A DNA stretch of 64,000 nucleotides from Anaerococcus murdochii (GCF_019957155.1 NZ_JAIPME010000002.1:1674001-1738000), one strand, 5' to 3'; shown: positions 44,665 through 54,510, counted from the stretch's first letter. Program-made: numbers and translations. The notes: a model not told the origin generated them from the sequence alone.

Positions 44665-45922
44665 ATCGATAGATATATTAGAAAAGTCAATGAGAAAAAC
44701 TAGGGCCAAGGCAAATATGCTTTTATTTTTCTTTGAGTTTTTGTCTTTGTCTTTGGCGATGATTTTCAATATAGAAAATCTAACAAATATGGATTTTTAT
44801 ACCTATCTAGCAATTTTGGCAGTAACTCTTCTTACTTCATTTTTGGTAGATAGGTTTACAAAGTCTGATAATATTTTGCTACTAATAGTAAATATGTTAT
44901 TTTCAATTGGTGTTGCCATTATATATAGACTGGATCCAAAGTTAGGTAGGAGACAACTGCAATTTTACTTAGTTGGAGTAATTTTATTTTTTATTACCTA
45001 TTTTATATTAAAAATTGGTAATAAATGGGATAAATTAATATTATTCTACGCCGGGATATCAATAGCTTTATTTATTATAACACTTGTATTTGGTACTTAT
45101 CTATGGGGTGCTAAGAACTGGATTATAATTGGTAATAAATTTAGTATCCAACCTTCAGAGTTTATAAAAGTGCCCCTAGCATTTTTTATAGCAAGTTTTT
45201 ATACTAACTTCAACCAAATAAGTCTTAAGCCCTTTGGCAGGTATTTTATGAACTTCATGATTTATGTATTCATAGGATTCTTGTTTCTTCAAAAAGACTT
45301 GGGAACTGCTTTGATATTTTTTGGTGTTTTAATTTTAAGCCAATTTGTTTATGAAAAGGACAGAAAACTTATATTTGTAAATATGTTTTTTATGATAATG
45401 GGTTCTATAGCTGCATATTTCTTGTTTGGTCACGTTAGAATAAGGGTTGCAACTTGGCTAGATCCATGGTCAGACATTGACGTTACTGGATACCAAATAA
45501 CTCAAGCACTATTTGCAACAGCAAGTGGGGGACTTTTTGGAACAGGAATTGGCCTTGGAAGACCAGATTATATACCAGTGGCGGAATCAGATTTCATTTT
45601 CTCTGCTATTTGCGAAGAAATGGGTGTTTTCATGGGCATAGGAGTAGTCCTATTATTTATGATTCTCGTTTATAGGGCGATAAAAATATCTCTTATTCAA
45701 CAAAATAAATTCTATTCTGTCTTAGCTTTTTGTATAGGGGTTTTATTTGCGCTTCAAACTTTTATAATTTTAGGAGGGGTATTAAAATTAATTCCACTAA
45801 CAGGTGTAACCCTACCATTTATTAGCCAGGGTGGATCATCCATGCTTGCAGGTTTTATCCTTCTTGGCTGTCTCCAATATTGTGGAGAAGAAATAAAGGA
45901 AGTAGGCGAAAATGACAGATAA
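44657..45922 (+). CDS. SEDS-family peptidoglycan glycosyltransferase (RodA/FtsW)
   Basis: A 421-residue protein with about ten membrane helices. The SEDS signatures GAKNWIIIG, QPSEFIKVPLAFF, GLGRPDYIPVAESDFIF and LTGVTLPFISQGGSS are present. It polymerises lipid II with its partner class B PBP encoded next. ATG 44657 is preferred over a TTG at 44639 because AAGGTGAT lies just upstream. Whether it serves elongation or division is not clear from sequence. Confidence 0.92.
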   Translation: MNKSIDILEKSMRKTRAKANMLLFFFEFLSLSLAMIFNIENLTNMDFYTYLAILAVTLLTSFLVDRFTKSDNILLLIVNMLFSIGVAIIYRLDPKLGRRQLQFYLVGVILFFITYFILKIGNKWDKLILFYAGISIALFIITLVFGTYLWGAKNWIIIGNKFSIQPSEFIKVPLAFFIASFYTNFNQISLKPFGRYFMNFMIYVFIGFLFLQKDLGTALIFFGVLILSQFVYEKDRKLIFVNMFFMIMGSIAAYFLFGHVRIRVATWLDPWSDIDVTGYQITQALFATASGGLFGTGIGLGRPDYIPVAESDFIFSAICEEMGVFMGIGVVLLFMILVYRAIKISLIQQNKFYSVLAFCIGVLFALQTFIILGGVLKLIPLTGVTLPFISQGGSSMLAGFILLGCLQYCGEEIKEVGENDR

Positions 45923-47432
45923 TAAAACAAACAAAAAAAGAACTGATAATAAAACTCTTTTAGATAAAATCAAGGAGCTTGAAGAAAAACAGAGATATAA
46001 GGAAAATAGCCAACTTAAGGTTCTGACAAAATCAACATTAAATAAAAGACTTGTTTTTGTAATGGTATTTTTTGTGTTTTTGTTTATGTTTGTAGCTTTA
46101 TACTTAGTTTATTTCCAATTATTTAAGGCAAAATCTTTGGCAGATAATTCTCATAATAGGAGACTCTGGTTAAATGAGGATTTAGTTAAAAGGGGAAGTA
46201 TATACGATAGAAACGAAAATGTTCTAGCCTATAGCGAGAAAGATGAGTCAGGAAAACAAGTAAGGATTTATAATTATCCTGAAGCCTCAGCTCCAGTTAC
46301 AGGATATTCTTCCAATACTTACGGGAAAACAGGAATTGAAAAATCTTATAATAAAGAACTCCTTGCAATAAGTGGAGAAAATTTTAGTAATTTTAGAAAA
46401 ATGGTTGTCAAAAACGATACAGGAAATGATCTCCATTTAAGTTTGGATCAAAATATTCAAAATATAGTCTATAATTACTTAAGTGCCTACAAGGGTTCTT
46501 GTGTTATTATGAATCCAAGTACTGGTCAAATTCTAGCAATGGTTTCAACACCAAGTTTTAACCCGAATACTTTAGACAATGATTGGAATAATCTAATCCA
46601 AACAACAGATGGTAGGCTAGTCAATAGGGCAACACTTGGTATGTATAGACCGGGTTCAACCTTTAAAATAATAACTTCTGCATCAATTTTAGATAATAAG
46701 ATAGATACATTTTATAATGATAAAGGAAGTGAAGTTATTCAAGGTTATGAAATAAAAAACTATGATGATCAAATTTTTGGTAATCTTGACCTAAGATCGG
46801 CATTTGTAAACTCTGCAAATACTTATTTTGCAAACAAAGCTGTTAATTTAGGCAAAGATAAGCTTGCTAGGACAAGTGAAAAATTTGTTTTCAATAAAGA
46901 CTATAAATTTGACTTAGATAAAAATAGCTCAGTTATTCCTTTCAAGGACTTAAATGAAGCGGATCTAGCGATGACGGGATTTGGTTATGGTAAGACACAG
47001 ATGACACCACTTCATATGGCGATGATTACATCCGCCATTGCCAATAATGGTGTTATGATGAAGCCTAGACTTGTAGATAAGATTACAAACAAAGAAAAAG
47101 ATGTTGTTTATGAGGCAGAAAACGAAATTTTATCAAAGGCAACAAGTGAAGATACTGCAAATACAATTAGAGATATGATGGTTGAAGTAGTTAATTCAGG
47201 AACCGGAACTAATGCTTATCTAAATTGGGTACAACTAGCCGGAAAAACAGGAACAGCCGATAAGGCTGATGGAAATGTTGATGCTTGGTTTGTTGGATTT
47301 GCTCCAGCTTATGAGCCAAAGATAGCCTTTGCTATGGTAATAGAAGATAGCCAAGGCACAGGTGGTGAAGTGGCTGCGCCTTTAGCAAGAAATATAGTTA
47401 GGGATATTTTTAATACAATATCATTTAACTAA
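45912..47432 (+). CDS. Class B penicillin-binding protein (transpeptidase)
   Basis: A 506-residue protein. One N-terminal membrane anchor lies at about 48-68 and a dimerisation region follows. The transpeptidase has PGSTFKI (Ser249, Lys252), SAN (301-303) and KTG (445-447). It crosslinks peptidoglycan made by the SEDS partner, whose gene it overlaps by 11 bp. The order FHA, SEDS, PBP resembles the fhaB-rodA-pbpA cluster. Confidence 0.93.
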   Translation: MTDNKTNKKRTDNKTLLDKIKELEEKQRYKENSQLKVLTKSTLNKRLVFVMVFFVFLFMFVALYLVYFQLFKAKSLADNSHNRRLWLNEDLVKRGSIYDRNENVLAYSEKDESGKQVRIYNYPEASAPVTGYSSNTYGKTGIEKSYNKELLAISGENFSNFRKMVVKNDTGNDLHLSLDQNIQNIVYNYLSAYKGSCVIMNPSTGQILAMVSTPSFNPNTLDNDWNNLIQTTDGRLVNRATLGMYRPGSTFKIITSASILDNKIDTFYNDKGSEVIQGYEIKNYDDQIFGNLDLRSAFVNSANTYFANKAVNLGKDKLARTSEKFVFNKDYKFDLDKNSSVIPFKDLNEADLAMTGFGYGKTQMTPLHMAMITSAIANNGVMMKPRLVDKITNKEKDVVYEAENEILSKATSEDTANTIRDMMVEVVNSGTGTNAYLNWVQLAGKTGTADKADGNVDAWFVGFAPAYEPKIAFAMVIEDSQGTGGEVAAPLARNIVRDIFNTISFN

Positions 47433-48218
47433 TCACATAAGCTTATTTTTGATATTAGTCCAGTAATGGTTTTTATTAAGAATAAGCTTATTTATTTTAT
47501 TTGGGGAAACACCTATGCTAATTTTGAAATCTTTAGTATAGAATTCTCTGCCATCAAAAATAAAAATTGTATGGTAGTTATCTCTCTTTGAAACAGATAT
47601 TTCAACTGTCGCATCATTTGGAAGTACAACAGGACACTTTAGTGACTTGTTTAAATTTGAATATACAGGAGCAATTGGAGTTAGCTGAAAACCATTGAGT
47701 GATTGGTGCAAAATAGCTCCATTTGCTGATAAATTGTAAGCAGTAGATCCGTGTGGAGTAGAAATTATCAGACCGTCTCCAGAATAAGCCTCAATAAAAT
47801 TGCCGTCTATAAAAACTTTTAGTCTAATAATTTGGTTTTTCTTAGATTTAACAACTACTTCATTGATTGCATTTATACTCTTGTTGTTAATTTTTGATTG
47901 AAGAACTGTTAGTTCTTCAACTTTGTATTGATGTTTTTTTAGAGCATCTACAAATTCTTCTAGCATGTCTACCTCAATTTCTTGGTAGAATCCGAGGTGA
48001 CCAGTGTTTATTCCTATGAAGGGGATAGAAGAAAAATTTGAAAGATGAACTGCATTTAAGAAGGTACCGTCACCTCCTATTACAAGATTTAAAAAAGCGT
48101 TGGGGTTAAAATCTGCGCTAATTTGATAACCGTTGGACTCTAATATTTTTTTTGTTCTCTGAAAGATTGTGTTTGTATACCTAGATTTGTTTTTAAAAAT
48201 ATTAATTATATTTGTCAT
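47433..48218 (-). CDS. nadK: NAD kinase
   Basis: A 261-residue enzyme that makes NADP from NAD and ATP. The family motif GGDGTFLNAVH and the later TPHGSTAYNLSANG are intact. It is convergent with the PBP gene, the stops being adjacent with no gap, so a bidirectional or overlapping termination signal must be used. Divergent from the pseudouridine synthase gene 39 bp away. Confidence 0.95.
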   Translation of the reverse strand: MTNIINIFKNKSRYTNTIFQRTKKILESNGYQISADFNPNAFLNLVIGGDGTFLNAVHLSNFSSIPFIGINTGHLGFYQEIEVDMLEEFVDALKKHQYKVEELTVLQSKINNKSINAINEVVVKSKKNQIIRLKVFIDGNFIEAYSGDGLIISTPHGSTAYNLSANGAILHQSLNGFQLTPIAPVYSNLNKSLKCPVVLPNDATVEISVSKRDNYHTIFIFDGREFYTKDFKISIGVSPNKINKLILNKNHYWTNIKNKLM

Positions 48219-48257
48219 ATCATATCCTCTCGCTTATATTATATCATAGGAGTAAGT

Positions 48258-49100
48258 ATGAAATATATAAAATTTAAAAATTCTAAGAAAATATCTTTAA
48301 AAAAGTTCCTAAAAGAAAAATCAATATCTATGAGAGCTTATCAAGAACTCATTAAGGGAGGAATATTTGTCAATGACGAACCAACATTCAAAAATATTTC
48401 TCTTAAAGAAGGAGATACTATAAAAATATTTATAGAAGATGAAAACTTAGACTACAAACCTATTGAAGGTGATTTAAAGATTGTTTATGAGGACGATAAT
48501 CTGCTTGTAGTTAATAAGCCTAGTGGACTTACTGTAAACTCTAATAATCAAGTAAGTCTAGCAAATTATTTGGCGTATTATTTCAAAGAAAATAATATAA
48601 AAGCAAAAATTAGGTTGATTTCAAGACTTGATATGAATACTTCGGGTCTTATGATGGTTGCAAAGAATAAGTACGCTCAGGCTTATTATCAAAAACAACT
48701 AGAAGAAAATAAGATAACAAAAAAATATCTTGCATATATTAAAGGTGAATTAAATATAGATAAGCTCTATAAAATTAGGCTTGCCTATGATGAGTCAAGC
48801 AAGTCCTATAGAGAAAATAATGATGGTAAGGAAGCCATTACATATTTTAAGTCCATAGAAGTAGGGGGAAAATATTCTATAATTGAATGTGATATAAAGA
48901 CAGGAAAAACCCACCAAATCAGAGCTAGTCTTTCAAATTTGAAATATCCAATAATAGGTGACCTTCTATATGGTTCAGAATATCAATTTGAAAGATTTCT
49001 CCTACATTCATATTATTTGCAATTTATAGAATTTTTAAGTCAGGAAAGTATTATCCTTGAGGATTTCCATGATTTTAAGCCCTTTTTAATTAAATTGTGA
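48258..49100 (+). CDS. RluA/RluD-family RNA pseudouridine synthase
   Basis: A 280-residue protein. An N-terminal S4-like RNA-binding segment (about 12-60) precedes the catalytic domain with ISRLDMNTSGLMMVAKN, where the Asp of RLD is catalytic, and KTGKTHQIRASL-type sequence near the end. It modifies uridine in rRNA or tRNA; the site is not predictable. A second family member lies at 60760. Divergent from nadK. Confidence 0.9.
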   Translation: MKYIKFKNSKKISLKKFLKEKSISMRAYQELIKGGIFVNDEPTFKNISLKEGDTIKIFIEDENLDYKPIEGDLKIVYEDDNLLVVNKPSGLTVNSNNQVSLANYLAYYFKENNIKAKIRLISRLDMNTSGLMMVAKNKYAQAYYQKQLEENKITKKYLAYIKGELNIDKLYKIRLAYDESSKSYRENNDGKEAITYFKSIEVGGKYSIIECDIKTGKTHQIRASLSNLKYPIIGDLLYGSEYQFERFLLHSYYLQFIEFLSQESIILEDFHDFKPFLIKL

Positions 49101-49111
49101 AAAGATTTATC

Positions 49112-49140
49112 TTGCAAAATTTATAGAAATATATTATAAT
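49112..49140 (+). promoter_or_regulatory. Promoter of the 6S-like RNA
   Basis: TTGCAA (49112-49117), 17-bp spacer, TATAAT (49135-49140). The predicted RNA start is about 7 bases downstream, where the terminal stem begins. Confidence 0.75.
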
Positions 49141-49146
49141 TAAATT

Positions 49147-49330
49147 ATCCTAAGGTAAGGTCCAATTTAAACCTACAAACTTTATAAGGGATTGCGGAGT
49201 TCTAACTTTGATGACAAGCCTCCTTAGAGTGGAAGTCAGAGATTTTAGACAGCTTGCCCACCTTCACATACGGGAAGGTCTTAAGTTAAGGACCCCTTAG
49301 GATAATATTAAGTTTTAAAATATTATTTTT
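49147..49330 (+). ncRNA. ssrS: Structured RNA, probably 6S RNA
   Basis: No gene is found here. The ends pair as ATCCTAAGG/CCTTAGGAT, and GGTCC pairs with GGACC further in, followed by AATTTAA and ACCT pairing near 49160-49175. A largely unpaired centre contains TTGCCCACCTTCACATACGG. One long hairpin with a central bubble is the 6S RNA design, which mimics an open promoter and sequesters RNA polymerase. An upstream consensus promoter and a hairpin plus T-run at 49304-49330 (TAATATT/AATATTA, TTTTT) define a free-standing transcript of about 160-180 nt. The 6S identity is from structure, not from an alignment. Confidence 0.65.
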
Positions 49331-49370
49331 GGGTAATAATTAGTAAGACTAAAATAAAGGAGAATAATTT

Positions 49371-49979
49371 ATGTCATTACAAGATTATATTGAAAGCAAA
49401 GCAAAAGCTAAACAAAGAGAAATTAAATACGAAATATGGAAAGCTAAAAATCATGACTCAAGAATGAGAGGCCAAGGTCTTTTAGTAGGTGCACTTGTAG
49501 GTGCAGCTGCAGGCATTTTATTTGCCCCAAAATCTGGCAAACAAACTAGAGAAGATTTAAAAGAAGCTTTTAATGATACAGTAGATACTGTTAGAGATAC
49601 AACTTACGACGTAATCGATCAAGCAAAAGATGGTTATGAAGATTTAAAATATAGAGCTTATACAGATCTTCAACCAATTAAAGATGGTATTGAATATGGC
49701 GCAGAAGTTGCAAAAGATACAGGTAGACAAATAAAAGAAGCCTCTAAAGAGGTAAAAGATTCTCTTGCTGATGGAGCAAAAGACGTAAAAGAAATAGTTA
49801 AAGAAAGTGCTGGAGAAATTTCTAAGGTTGCTGATGAGAAGAAAGAAGAAATCTCAAAAGAAGTAAAAGATACCAAAGAAGATGTAGAAGAAGGCGCAAA
49901 AGAAATAAAAGATGAAGCTAAAGAAACAAAAGAAAAGGTAAAAGAGAACGATTTAAAAGTAAAACATAAAAATATTTAG
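49371..49979 (+). CDS. YtxH-domain protein with amphipathic tail
   Basis: A 202-residue protein. A Gly/Ala-rich membrane segment LLVGALVGAAAGILFAPKSG (about 42-62) is the YtxH signature. The remainder is a long amphipathic Lys/Glu helix of 11-residue-like repeats (AKEVKDT, DEAKETKEK) resembling LEA or apolipoprotein helices. YtxH proteins are stress-linked membrane proteins of unknown mechanism. It is paired with the DUF948-like gene 14 bp downstream. Confidence 0.82.
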   Translation: MSLQDYIESKAKAKQREIKYEIWKAKNHDSRMRGQGLLVGALVGAAAGILFAPKSGKQTREDLKEAFNDTVDTVRDTTYDVIDQAKDGYEDLKYRAYTDLQPIKDGIEYGAEVAKDTGRQIKEASKEVKDSLADGAKDVKEIVKESAGEISKVADEKKEEISKEVKDTKEDVEEGAKEIKDEAKETKEKVKENDLKVKHKNI

Positions 49980-49993
49980 TCAAGGAGATATAA

Positions 49994-50437
49994 ATGAGTA
50001 TAACTATAGATTTTAATCTTCTAGGCAATATAATTATGAGCGTCTTAGCTATACTAGCTCTAATATTTTTAGTACTAGTTTTAGTTAAGGTGAATAAATT
50101 GTTGGGAAGCGTTCAAGAGGTTCTTAATAAGAATTCAAGTAATATTGATAACGTGATTACTAAATTACCACATCTAACAAATGAGGCGACAAACCTTGTT
50201 GAAAATGTTAATAGTGTAGTTACAGATCCTAACTTAAAGATGGCAATAGCAAAAGTAAATGATACTATGACAAGTGTTAATTCTATAGCTGATGATGTTA
50301 AAGATACAGTTAATTATGTTGGAATAACAGCTGTTGATAGTGTAGATACTTTTGGAGCTGGAGTTGCATCAATTACTGACTATTCATCTTTAATTATAGA
50401 TGTAATAGATATCGTAAAAAACGTAATTGCAGGTTAA
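49994..50437 (+). CDS. DUF948-like membrane protein
   Basis: A 147-residue protein. One N-terminal membrane helix (about 10-33) is followed by helical heptads with Asn/Val/Thr (NLVENVNSVV, VNDTMTSVNS), typical of DUF948 proteins that accompany YtxH. The AAGGAGATATAA ribosome site is strong. A terminator follows, so the two genes form a small operon, possibly involved in envelope stress. Confidence 0.75.
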   Translation: MSITIDFNLLGNIIMSVLAILALIFLVLVLVKVNKLLGSVQEVLNKNSSNIDNVITKLPHLTNEATNLVENVNSVVTDPNLKMAIAKVNDTMTSVNSIADDVKDTVNYVGITAVDSVDTFGAGVASITDYSSLIIDVIDIVKNVIAG

Positions 50438-50440
50438 ACT

Positions 50441-50466
50441 AAGACCATCTAAATGATGGTCTTTTC
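50441..50466 (+). terminator. Terminator after the YtxH/DUF948-like operon
   Basis: AAGACCATC/GATGGTCTT stem with a 5-base loop, followed by TTTC. Confidence 0.85.
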
Positions 50467-50481
50467 TATAATGGAGGAAAT

Positions 50482-51486
50482 ATGGGACAGCCAACAATCA
50501 AAGACGTAGCTAAGCTTGCAGGCGTATCTATATCTACGGTTTCTAGGGTTATGAACAATTCAAAACCTGTTAGTCCAGAAGCAAGAAGAAAAGTAGTAGA
50601 TGCAATTAATAAGCTTGACTTTAAACCAAATGAATTAGCTAGATCCTTAGTAATGAGAAAATCAAACCTTGTAGGTGTAATTGTTAAGGATATTGGAATT
50701 GAATACATGGCTCAACTAATAAGGGGCATAGAAGAAATAGGTAGGGTATACAAATATGATATCTTGCTTACAAGCTCTTATGGCGAAGATAAACAAGTCG
50801 AAAACTCTATAGACTTTTTAGCAACCAAACAAGTTGAGGGCTTAGTAATTATTACTGAAGATATATCTACAGAAATACTTGTAAAACTTAGAGAAACAAG
50901 AATACCTTTTGTAATCTTAGATAAGTATCATAACTATAAAAACATAAAAACTGTTAAAGTTGATTATGAGACTGAGGAATATAAACTTATATCTAGTCTA
51001 ACAGAAGCAGGTCATAAAAACATATTATTGCTTGCAGGTAAAGATCAAAACGTAATCAATGAGTCTATGATAAATGGTTATGAAAAGGCTGTAGGTAAGG
51101 ATAATTCTTATATCTTAAGAATAGATGGAATGTCAAGCGACGATGGATATTCAAATGCAGGTGAAGCTGTAAAAATTATTAAGGAAAAAAATATTAGCGC
51201 AGTTGCCTGTGTGAATGATGAGATGGCAATTGGTTTTATGAACTATTGTGTTGACCACGGAATTAAAGTCCCTGATGACCTATCTGTTGTAGGATTTGGT
51301 GATAACAAAGTTGCCAGCATATACAGACCAAAATTAACCACAGTTTCTATTCCATATTATGATATAGGTGCAATTTCTATAAGAGCATTAATTAAAAGAA
51401 TCAAGAAGGAATCAGATATTTTAGAAGATGATTGGATCATTGATGCTCAAATAAACAAAAGGGAATCAACCAAAGTTATTAGTTAA
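50482..51486 (+). CDS. LacI-family transcriptional regulator (CcpA-like candidate)
   Basis: A 334-residue protein. The N-terminal LacI helix-turn-helix and hinge are clear (IKDVAKLAGVSISTVSRVMN, residues 5-24). A periplasmic-binding-like effector domain makes up the rest. It lies directly upstream of ptsH, and CcpA uses Ser46-phosphorylated HPr as corepressor, so a CcpA role is plausible. Sequence alone does not separate it from other LacI members. Confidence 0.88.
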   Translation: MGQPTIKDVAKLAGVSISTVSRVMNNSKPVSPEARRKVVDAINKLDFKPNELARSLVMRKSNLVGVIVKDIGIEYMAQLIRGIEEIGRVYKYDILLTSSYGEDKQVENSIDFLATKQVEGLVIITEDISTEILVKLRETRIPFVILDKYHNYKNIKTVKVDYETEEYKLISSLTEAGHKNILLLAGKDQNVINESMINGYEKAVGKDNSYILRIDGMSSDDGYSNAGEAVKIIKEKNISAVACVNDEMAIGFMNYCVDHGIKVPDDLSVVGFGDNKVASIYRPKLTTVSIPYYDIGAISIRALIKRIKKESDILEDDWIIDAQINKRESTKVIS

Positions 51487-51553
51487 AGTATTGTTAATTT
51501 TTTTAAAAATAGTAAAATATAACTATAAATAAAAATCAATTTAGGAGGATTTT

Positions 51554-51814
51554 ATGGCAGAAAGAACAGTAGTTGTTACAAATGAGACAGGTTTACACGC
51601 TAGACCAGCAGCATCATTAGTACAATTCGTAAAAAACTATCCAGGTGAAGTTACAATTATAAAAGATGAGAAAGAAGCTAATGCAAAGAGCATCTTCAAT
51701 GTTATGAGCCTTGGAATAGCTAAAGGAACTGAAATTAAACTAATCGTAGAAGGCGATGATGAAGAAAAATTTGCTGACGAATTAGTAGAATTTGTTGAGA
51801 ATTTAGCTGAATAA
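51554..51814 (+). CDS. ptsH: Phosphocarrier protein HPr
   Basis: An 86-residue protein. His15 in TGLHARPAAS accepts phosphate from enzyme I and passes it to the sugar-specific EIIA proteins. Ser46 in AKSIFNVMSLG is the HPr kinase site used in Gram-positive catabolite repression, so both control points are intact. A GGAGGA ribosome site is present. A terminator-like hairpin separates it from ptsI, which would let HPr be made in excess. Confidence 0.97.
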   Translation: MAERTVVVTNETGLHARPAASLVQFVKNYPGEVTIIKDEKEANAKSIFNVMSLGIAKGTEIKLIVEGDDEEKFADELVEFVENLAE

Positions 51815-51826
51815 AATCAAGTCTAT

Positions 51827-51855
51827 AAAGGATACTTTTAAAGTATCCTTTTTTT
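51827..51855 (+). terminator. Hairpin between ptsH and ptsI
   Basis: AAAGGATACTTT pairs with AAAGTATCCTTT around a one-base loop, followed by T residues. Read-through would still serve ptsI, whose ATG is 30 bp away. Confidence 0.75.
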
Positions 51856-51884
51856 AAAATATAAATATAAGGAGAATAGGTTAT

Positions 51885-53591
51885 ATGACTGAAAGATACG
51901 AAGGAATTAAAGCTAGTACTGGTTATGCTATTGGTAACATTTATTTATTTACAAGAGAAAAAATTGATGTCAACCAAGCAAAAATCTCGCAAGAACAAGC
52001 TGATGGAGAATATCAGAAAGTAAAAGAAGCTATCAACGCTTATTTTGAAGATTTAAGCAATCTCGATAACCCAACAGAAGCCCAACAAAATATAGCAAAT
52101 GCCCATAAAGAATTACTCCAAGACCCATATTTTTCTGACACAATTGAAGGGAAGATAAAAAACGAAAATAAAAATAGTGAACTTGCTTTAGATGAGACCG
52201 TTAGAGAAATGGTTGAAATCATGAGTGCCCTTGATGATGAATATCTAAAAGAACGTGCAAGTGACTATCAAGATATTGGCTTCCAAGTTATGTATAAATT
52301 AAAGGGAATTAAACCAAAAGATTTATCTAATCTTGATAAGGGGAGCATAATCATTTCTAAAGAACTAACACCATCTGATACAGCAAATATGGATAAAGAA
52401 GCAGTTGTTGGCTTTGCAACAGATTTAGGTGGTAAGACAAGTCATACTTCTATAATTGCCCAAACTTTAGATATGCCTGCCCTAGTTGGTATGGCAAATG
52501 TTTCTACTAAGCTAAAAGGCGGAGAAAAAGCAATTATTGATGGGTACGAAGGAGTTCTAATCATTAATCCTAGCCAAGAAGAAATTGAAAAATACGAAAA
52601 ATTGATTCTTGAACAAAAAGAGAAGAAAGAAAGACTTAAAAATGTCAAGGATATGGAAGCTATAACTACCGATGGCAAAAAAATCGAAGTTTCAGCAAAT
52701 ATCGGAAATATTGAAGATCTTAAATTAGCTATAGAAAACGGATGTGATGGTGTAGGCCTATTTAGAACTGAATTTTTATACATGGAAAGTTCAGAATTCC
52801 CAAGCGAAGAAGTTCAGTTTGAAGTCTACAAAGAGGCAACTGAGATGCTTGGAGAAAAACCTCTTATCATAAGAACTCTTGATATTGGAGGGGATAAGGG
52901 ACTTGATTATTTCAAATTCCCTGTAGAAGAAAATCCATTCCTAGGTTACAGAGCGATTCGTTTATGCTTAGATAAGGAAGATATATTTAGAACCCAATTA
53001 AGAGCCTTAGTAAGAGCATCAGCTTTTGGTAATCTAAAGATAATGATTCCTTTCGTAGTAAATATTGATGAGTTAAAGAAATCAATCGAATTAATTGAAG
53101 ACATCAAAAAAGATCTTGATAAGGAAGGAATAGAATATAACAAAGACCTTGATGTAGGAATAATGGTTGAAACCTCTGCTTCAATAATAATGGCAGATAA
53201 ATTTATTAAATACGCTGACTTTTTCTCAATAGGAACTAATGACTTAACCCAATATACCCTTGCGGTAGATAGAGGAAATGAGAATATAGCTCATATGTAC
53301 TCAAACTATAACCCAGCGGTTCTTAGAGCTATTAAACATGTAATTGATGTATCTCACCAGGCTGGTAAATGGACAGGTATGTGTGGAGCCTTTGCAGCTG
53401 ATACAGAAGCAACAAAACTTTTACTTGGTTTAGGATTGGATGAATTTTCAGGCTCATCTGCAAAAATAGCAGAAATTAAAGACACAATTTTAAAATCAAG
53501 CCAAGCAGAAGAAAAAATCTTTGCAGATAAAGCCATAGATTTAGAACTTGCTTCCGAAGTAGAAGAATTAGTTAAAGAACATAATAAATAA
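51885..53591 (+). CDS. ptsI: PTS enzyme I (phosphoenolpyruvate-protein phosphotransferase)
   Basis: A 568-residue enzyme that phosphorylates HPr from PEP. The phospho-histidine is His187 in GGKTSHTSIIAQ. The PEP-binding barrel has GVGLFRTEFLYM, LDIGGDKGLDYF and FFSIGTNDLTQYTLAVDR, and the catalytic Cys is in WTGMCGAFA. Full length and complete. Confidence 0.97.
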   Translation: MTERYEGIKASTGYAIGNIYLFTREKIDVNQAKISQEQADGEYQKVKEAINAYFEDLSNLDNPTEAQQNIANAHKELLQDPYFSDTIEGKIKNENKNSELALDETVREMVEIMSALDDEYLKERASDYQDIGFQVMYKLKGIKPKDLSNLDKGSIIISKELTPSDTANMDKEAVVGFATDLGGKTSHTSIIAQTLDMPALVGMANVSTKLKGGEKAIIDGYEGVLIINPSQEEIEKYEKLILEQKEKKERLKNVKDMEAITTDGKKIEVSANIGNIEDLKLAIENGCDGVGLFRTEFLYMESSEFPSEEVQFEVYKEATEMLGEKPLIIRTLDIGGDKGLDYFKFPVEENPFLGYRAIRLCLDKEDIFRTQLRALVRASAFGNLKIMIPFVVNIDELKKSIELIEDIKKDLDKEGIEYNKDLDVGIMVETSASIIMADKFIKYADFFSIGTNDLTQYTLAVDRGNENIAHMYSNYNPAVLRAIKHVIDVSHQAGKWTGMCGAFAADTEATKLLLGLGLDEFSGSSAKIAEIKDTILKSSQAEEKIFADKAIDLELASEVEELVKEHNK

Positions 53592-53600
53592 GGGATAAAA

Positions 53601-54494
53601 ATGACTAGTGATATTAGAAATATCCTAGGACATACTAATATTTTTAATAATCTTGGTGATTTTGATAGAATTGAGAAAATTGGATCAAGCAAATATAGGG
53701 TAGACAAAGATGGAATATCTTATGTCTTTGCCCTTTATGACCTTGACCAATTTGACAATATAGAAAATGAATCTTTCGTCAACGAGGTTTTGGAGCACGC
53801 AGGCCTAGATCCTCTTAAGATCTATGAAAAAGGTTTGATGCCTGATATAGAAAAATCTTTTAAAGTTTATGAATACAGAAACGAGATATCATTAAAAGAT
53901 TTTCTAGACAAAGCAAGTTTAGATGAGGAAGAAAAAATTGGAAAAGAATTTGGCATTGCACTTAGAAAGCTTCATGGAATAAAGCCTACCGATAAGATAG
54001 ATTGGCACAAAGCCTTTCTTCTAAAGTCAAATCAAATATTTTATAGACATGGTTTAAGTGAGATAGGTGATGATGATTATATGTTGGTAGATTTTATTAA
54101 TTCTAATAGGCATTTGACCGAAAATACTGCAATAAACCTTTTATATAAAGATATTAGTGATAAAAACATTAGGATATTTAAGGAAAAATATTTAGATTTA
54201 AGAGGTATAAAAAAACTTGAATATGGTGATGGAATAGTTGATTTTGTTGAAATAAATAGAATTGCAATAACCCACCCAAATTTTGCAAAAGCTGCTTTAT
54301 ATTCTTATCATGAAGGAAATAAACCAGCTCGAAAGTTTTATCGACTCTTAAGTTTATATCAAGCAACAACTATCCTTGATAGCATAATAGATCAAAGAGA
54401 TAAATCACCATCATACTTGAGTAAAGATGAGTTAGAATCATTACTTGATATGTATGATAATTTCAATGAATTAATACCAAAATGGGCAGAATAA
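53601..54494 (+). CDS. APH-like (protein-kinase-fold) small-molecule kinase
   Basis: A 297-residue protein with the layout of the aminoglycoside phosphotransferase family. The catalytic loop reads YKDISDKNIRIF where HGDxxxxN is usual, keeping the Asp and Asn but with Tyr for His. The metal-binding Asp is in IVDFVEINR. A helix with GIALRKLHGIKP matches the family LHxl segment. The substrate is unknown; fructosamine or choline-type kinases share this fold. It follows ptsI by 9 bp, so it may share its transcript. Confidence 0.72.
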   Translation: MTSDIRNILGHTNIFNNLGDFDRIEKIGSSKYRVDKDGISYVFALYDLDQFDNIENESFVNEVLEHAGLDPLKIYEKGLMPDIEKSFKVYEYRNEISLKDFLDKASLDEEEKIGKEFGIALRKLHGIKPTDKIDWHKAFLLKSNQIFYRHGLSEIGDDDYMLVDFINSNRHLTENTAINLLYKDISDKNIRIFKEKYLDLRGIKKLEYGDGIVDFVEINRIAITHPNFAKAALYSYHEGNKPARKFYRLLSLYQATTILDSIIDQRDKSPSYLSKDELESLLDMYDNFNELIPKWAE

Positions 54495-54510
54495 AAAAGG
54501 TGGCGTTATA

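Noticed and set aside
53601..54494. Aminoglycoside resistance gene
   Set aside because: Only the general kinase fold is recognisable. The catalytic loop differs and the neighbours are housekeeping genes.
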